DNA of 64,000 nt. Source: Orychophragmus violaceus (taxonomy: Eukaryota > Streptophyta > Magnoliopsida > Brassicales > Brassicaceae). The notes beneath the pieces were generated by a model. It was not told where the DNA came from. It was given only the letters and a program-made list of their open reading frames with translations, and made no database searches. Location of the stretch: assembly GCA_030180135.1 (NCBI GenBank), contig CM058235.1:11641145-11705144 (forward strand), in the 5' to 3' direction. The position numbers and the translations under genes are program-made. Shown in pieces: positions 59,224-64,000 of the stretch (its first letter is position 1; each line of letters begins with the position of its first letter).

Positions 59224-61311
59224 TTCGTGGAATTGGAAGAGAAAAAGGTCGCGTTAGCAAAAAGATTCGGTTCCGGAAAACAAGCAGATAAGAAGGAAGA
59301 AAGGGAACCTAGACAGCATTACGATAAAGGCGCCAAAACGATGGTGGTCGATGGCTCCGACAAATCCCGGTCATCAAAACCGTGGAATAAGCGGAACAAA
59401 GAAGCAAAGAAGGCGCAACAAGCGACCTCCCCAACAGGGGATAAGTACTGTGAATACCATCAGGCTACGTTACACGACACGGTTGAATGTCGGAATCTCA
59501 GAAATGCGCTCTATTCCCGACTTTCAGATGAAGAGATCAAGGCGGCCATTGAGAGGTTGAAAAAGGAAGAGTCGGGGCAACAGAAGGAAGACAAAACCGA
59601 CGGGCAAGCTCCCAAGCAGGATAAGCCACCACGGCGTATCAAAAGCATAGCTTTGAAATGCAACCGAGAAGAAGAGGAGGAAGAAGATGAAGAGGAAACT
59701 CCCAAAACCGTCCGAAGAATTAACATGATCATGGGCGGTCTCATTTCCGTAAACGATTCGGTCCGGTCAATCAAGGTCTACGAACGCCTTGCGTTAGCGG
59801 CACAAAAGGCGCCTCAGCCAATTCTGTCGGATGATCCACCCGTCATCTTTACCGATCAAGACCTCTATGGGACTCACTACCCCCATAACGATCCACTGGT
59901 AGTTGAGCTGTTAATCGGGAGCTGCCAAGTGTCTCGAATACTGGTAGACACCGGAAGCTCAATAGACTTAATTTTCCTGGATACACTCAAAAAGATGGAA
60001 ATTAAGGAGGAGGATATTAAGCAGAAAGCCAAGCCGCTCACCGGGTTCACAAGCGAGACGACATACACAATCGGAACAATCAAATTGCCAGTTTACGCAG
60101 GAGGGGTTAACAGATTGGTGAGGTTTCACGTCATTGACAAGCCAACCATCTACAACGTCATCCTCTGTACTCCATGGTTATACAGTATGAAGGCGGTATC
60201 CTCAACATATCATCAATGCCTGAAATTCCCGACACCTAAGGGAATTCAAACAGTCAAGGGGTGCCAGAGCGCGAGCCTGTCGTGTTTTGCAAGAGAACAT
60301 AGGATCAGAGTGCCCTCGTGCATGATCAACACGGAACACGGAAGAAAAGGACCCGAGAAAGAACTAATCCAACAAGTCATCATCGACGACTCCGACGCAA
60401 GCAAATGTGTAGGGATTGGTGCAGAAATGCCAGAAGACATCAAAAGAGAATTGATCGCCTTCCTACAGCAAAACGTTACAACGTTTGCGTGGACAATGAA
60501 GGACATGAAGGGTATCAATCCAACCATCACGACTCACGAGCTGAATGTCGACCCGACTTACAAACCAGTTAAGCAGAAGAGGCGAAAGCTCGGCCCTGAA
60601 AGGGCTAAAGCAGTCAACGATGAAGTAGAGAAGTTACTTGAAGCCGGTTCGATCCAGGAGGTCAAATACCCCGATTGGTTGGCTAATCCAGTGGTCGTGA
60701 AAAAGAAAAACGGGAAGTGGAGAGTATGTGTTGATTTCACAGATCTCAATAAAGCCTGCCCGAAGGACAGTTTCCCTCTGCCACATATCGACCGCCTTGT
60801 TGAAGCAACAGCCGGAAATGAATTGCTATCATTCATGGATGCGTTCTCAGGATATAATCAAATCCTCATGAACCCTGACAACAGAGAGAAGACGGCGTTC
60901 ATCACTGAACGCGGTACGTACTGCTATAAGGTTATGCCCTTTGGCCTCAAAAACGCCGGCGCCACCTACCAGCGGCTGGTCAATCGGATGTTCGCAGGAC
61001 AACTCGGCACAACAATGGAGGTCTACATCGACGACATGCTAGTCAAGTCTTTGATTGCCTCTCAGCATGTCGGCCATTTAAAGGAATGTTTCAACATCCT
61101 TAATCGGTACGGAATGAAGCTCAATCCAACTAAGTGTACGTTCGGAGTAACATCAGGAGAATTCCTTGGGTACGTGGTAACTCAAAGAGGAGTAGAAGCT
61201 AATCCAAAGCAGATCACAGCCATAATCGACTTGCCATCTCCCAGGAACACTCGAGAGGTACAACGCCTCACTGGCCGCATAGCCGCCTTAAACAGATTCA
61301 TATCCCGGTAA
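59224..61311 (+). pseudogene. Tat-type gag end, protease and reverse transcriptase
   Basis: The frame continues the gag after the Copia insertion (FVELEEKKVALAKRFGSGK) with a knuckle-like CEYHQATLHDTVEC. It then has the protease motif DTGSS (codons at 59947-59961) and reverse transcriptase with KVMPFGLKNAGATYQ and catalytic YIDD (61024-61035). The frame ends at an in-frame TAA (61309-61311) in the sequence FISR*TDKC, where functional relatives read through. An acidic Glu-rich run (EEEEEEDEEE) lies before the protease. The apparent start upstream in the Copia LTR is an artefact. Confidence 0.92.
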
Positions 61312-62505
61312 ACGGATAAATGTCTGCCTTTCTATGAGCTCCTACGGGGGAACAAAAGATTCGTGTGGGATGATAAATGTCAGGAGGCATTCATACAGCT
61401 CAAGGATTACTTGTCAAACCCGCCGATATTGTCTAAACCAGAAAACGGTGAGACACTATTGCTACACATCGCCGTCTCGACAACGGCAGTCAGTGGCGTA
61501 TTAGTTCGGGAAGACCGAGGGGAACAGAAGCCGATCTTCTACGTAAGCAAAACAATGAACGGAGCCGAGACCAGATATCCCGCAATGGAGAAACTGGCCT
61601 TCGCAGTCGTCATCTCTGCACGAAAGCTACGACCCTATTTTCAATCGCATCCAATAGCCGTATTAAGTAGCCAGCCTCTTCGGACAATCTTGCATAGCCC
61701 AGGACAGTCTGGTCGCCTGGCCAAATGGGCGATAGAGCTAAGCGAGTACGACATCGAATACAGAAACAGGACGACCGCCAAGTCGCAGGTAATAGCTGAT
61801 TTCCTTGTCGAATTATCACCTGAATTGGATGTCGGTACCGAGATAGAAGACAAAAATTGGAAGCTGTTCGTCGACAGGGCTTCATCGAAAAAAGGAGCCG
61901 GTATAGGGATACGACTCATATCACCAACCGGCGAAATATTAGAACAGTCATTCAAGTTGGGTTTCACGGCATCCAATAACACAGCTGAGTATGAAGCTCT
62001 GTTAGCCGGCCTCAGACTAGCCAGAGAAATCGGAGTACGACATCTATTGGCCCATTGCGACTCTATGCTTGTAGCAAACCAGATCAATGGAGACTACGAA
62101 GCTAAAAACGAGCGGATGGAGGCTTACCGAAAGACGGCATTAGAGCTCACCAGTTCCTTCAAATTCTTCGACATCGTCCAGATACCTAGGAAAGAAAATG
62201 CCCCGGCAGACGCACTCGCGTCGCTGGCATCAAATCCCGATCTCTATCGACGGATCCCAATAGAAACAATCCACGAACCAAGCATCCCGCCCCCCGAAAG
62301 TAATCAAGAGGAACCTGACGAAACGATCGAGAGTGGCGAGGACGATATGTGTTGTAACGCTCAAGCGAAGAACACCGACCTCATTGCTTTCCTAACTGAC
62401 GGCAATGAAGATTGGCGACTTCCAATAAGAGCATATCTGACAGAAGGAAAGCTTCCAGAAGACAAATGGGAAGCGCGACGACTTAAAGTCAATAGTGCAC
62501 GATAG
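61312..62505 (+). pseudogene. Tat-type RNase H plus archaeal-type second RNase H
   Basis: It continues in the same frame after the 61309 stop. The first RNase H has LLHIAVSTTAVSGVLVRE, KPIFYVSKTM and AEVRYPAMEK-like ETRYPAMEK. The second RNase H begins WKLFVDRASSKKGAG and has NNTAEYEALLAGL and AHCDSMLVANQINGDYEA, ending IPRKENAPADALASLAS. This duplicate RNase H is diagnostic of Tat-lineage elements. The usual VDGAS is VDRAS here, a change next to the first catalytic Asp. A second in-frame stop (TAG) closes the frame at 62503-62505. Confidence 0.92.
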
Positions 62506-63651
62506 ACTATACATGACGGCATCCTTTATAAATACTCTGCTAATAAAACCCTCCTCAGATGCATACACGGAGACGAAGTAAGTCGAGTTCTCGAAGAGAC
62601 GCACTCTGGAGCATGCGGCAACCACTCCGGAGGCAGGTCTCTCGCCCTCAAAATCAAGCTGAACGGTCACTATTGGCCAACTATGACAACAGATTGCGAG
62701 ACCTATTCCAACAAGTGTGAAAAGTGTCAGCGACATGCGCCATTCATACATCGACCTACAGAACTGCTTACGACATCAACCGCAGCTTACCCATTCATGA
62801 GATGGGCAATGGATATCGTTGGACCGTTACCATTATCCAATCAAAGACGTTTCCTAGTCATCATGACCAACTACTTCACAAAGTGGGTAGAGGCCAAGGC
62901 TTACGTTGCGATCCACGATGTCCAGGTCCAAAATTTCGTCTGGAAATACATAATATGTCGTTTCGGACTGCCCTACGAGATCGTCACAGATAACGGATCA
63001 CAATTCACCTCGAAAGTGTTCGAAGGATTTTGCAAGAAATGGGATATACGTCTTAGCAAGTCGACACCAAGGTATCCTCAGGGAAACGGCCAAGCCGAAG
63101 CTACGAATAAAACCATCATCGCCGGCATCAAAAAGCGCCTTGAGAGCAAAAAAAGGAGTTTGGGCAGACGAGTTGGACGGCGTCCTCTGGTCGCATAGAA
63201 CGACACCCCGCAGCGCAACAGGAGCCACCCCATTCTCCTTAGCTTTTGGCGTAGAAGCAATGGTACCAGCAGAAGCTAACATTTACACTCTCCGCCGGTC
63301 TCTCATGCCGCATCATACCGAGATCAATGAAAAGATGCTAATCCAAGCCCTCGATACACTAGAAGAGGAACGGGATCGAGCCCTACTCAGAATTCAAAAT
63401 TACCAACAGCTCGCAGCACGGTACTACAACCAGAAAGTCAAGGAGTGACACTTTCAAGTCGGTGATTACGTCCTCCGCAAAGTTTACGAAAACACCAAAG
63501 AGTGGAGAGCAGGCAAACTCGGGGCAAAATGGGAAGGACCTTACAAAGTCACGAAAGTCGTCAAGCCGGGAGTCTACGAGCTTGAGTCAATGAAAGGCAA
63601 AGCTTTACCGCGATCCTAGAATTCGGCGAGTCTGAAAGAATACTTCTAAGA
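62506..63651 (+). pseudogene. Tat-type integrase, frameshifted
   Basis: The zinc-binding part HSGACGNHSG...CEKCQRH lies at about 62602-62738. The DDE core has WAMDIVGPLP, IVTDNGSQF and NGQAEATNK. At about 63148-63155 a run of A's carries an extra base. The chain then continues one frame over (WADELDGVLWSHRTTPR, GVEAMVPAEANIY, ALLRIQNYQQLAARYYNQ). Stops at 63446-63448 and 63617-63619 interrupt the C-terminal domain (GDYVLRKV, KLGAKWEGPYKV), which ends near 63651. Confidence 0.9.
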
Positions 63652-63890
63652 CGGCAAGGCTATCGTCAAAAAAAAAAAAATGTATTATGAACTACGAGTG
63701 ACTTGATTCTTCCTCGGGAGATACGTAGGCAGCCTTTACCGGCACAGTCACAAATCTAATAAAAATTCTATTTTTCAGTTCATTGACCGCCTTGAAAGCC
63801 CCCGCAATAACCAAAGCAGGTAAGTCCTTTCATTAAGCGTCTAAATACTCTTAATACTAACAAAGCCGAGTTCTAACTCGCAAAACACAA
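63652..63890 (+). other. 3' untranslated region of the Tat-type element
   Basis: Contains an A-run near 63669 and non-coding sequence before the tandem array. No extra gene is seen before the window end. Confidence 0.6.
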
Positions 63891-64000
63891 GCCGAGCTCC
63901 TTAGTTCACAAAAGTCGAGTCTAAGAAACTCGCAGAAAGCCGAGCACCTTAGTTCGCAAAAGTTGAGTCTAAGTAACTCGCAGAAAGCCGAGCTCCTTAG
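63891..64000 (+). repeat. 48-bp tandem repeat, continues past the window
   Basis: Units start GCCGAGC(T/A)CCTTAG at 63891, 63939 and 63987, exactly 48 bases apart, each containing GTCGAGTCTAAG(A/T)AACTCGCAGAAA. Such arrays before the 3' LTR are common in Tat elements. Confidence 0.92.

Larger units (their letters stand above)
49941..64000 (+). mobile_element. Ty3/gypsy Tat-type retrotransposon, interrupted, runs off the window
   Basis: 5' LTR, primer-binding site, gag, protease, reverse transcriptase, RNase H, second RNase H, integrase and 3' tandem repeats occur in plus order. Removing the Copia insertion (51882-59218) leaves about 6.7 kb in the window. The 3' LTR lies beyond 64000. The extra archaeal-type RNase H between RNase H and integrase places it in the Tat lineage. 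Frameshifts and stops in gag and pol show it is inactive. Confidence 0.9.

Overview
This is nuclear DNA from a plant of the mustard family (Brassicaceae), most likely a Brassica relative. Spliceosomal genes with GT-AG introns, AT-rich intergenic DNA and dense nested retrotransposons show a plant nuclear genome. The family call rests on two genes: cinnamate 4-hydroxylase (CYP73A5-type) and the B3/CW repressor VAL1/HSI2. From memory these correspond to Arabidopsis At2g30490 and At2g30470, which lie two gene numbers apart, so the window is an expanded version of that interval.

Layout. 1-7104 is a mosaic of long Ty3/gypsy-type LTR pieces: an LTR end with its primer-binding site, an antisense gag remnant, and two LTR heads facing each other. 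7105-10100 is AT-rich and gene-free. 10450-12304 and 17187-19885 are two tandem, structurally intact cinnamate 4-hydroxylase genes of 505 codons each. Copy 1 looks standard and has a phenylpropanoid-type promoter. Copy 2 differs at substrate-recognition positions, lacks the homologous core-promoter segment, and has a hAT-like MITE in intron 2. Between the copies lie a Copia 3' end, a LINE remnant with a MITE inside it, and a GC-rich block. 20100-26000 is a repeat field, including a PIF/Harbinger-like element that seems to carry exon-like host fragments. 26204-27201 is an intact two-exon DUF26 secretory protein gene. 27400-34270 holds LINE debris, a retroposon with target-site duplication (TSD), tandem repeats, a long (GA)n tract and MITEs.

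34278-40783 is a complete retrotransposon derivative without pol, flanked by the TSD GAAGA. Inside it are an antisense poly(A) retroposon and a hAT-like MITE. A second copy of that retroposon family sits at 41412-43380 and is itself hit by a MITE. 44042-47803 is an intact 12-exon VAL1 gene. 48163-49710 is a long-inverted-repeat DNA transposon. From 49941 to the window end runs a Ty3/gypsy Tat-type element with an extra RNase H. Its gag is split by a 7.3-kb Copia element (51882-59218) whose LTRs differ at only four of 638 positions.

Function. The host genes are a phenylpropanoid enzyme pair (C4H), a chromatin repressor of seed genes (VAL1) and a secreted cysteine-rich protein. They do not form one pathway. 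Most of the remaining DNA is transposon sequence whose insertion order can be read from TSDs. The most interesting biology is the diverged C4H paralog and the poly(A) retroposon family with a proline-rich reading frame.
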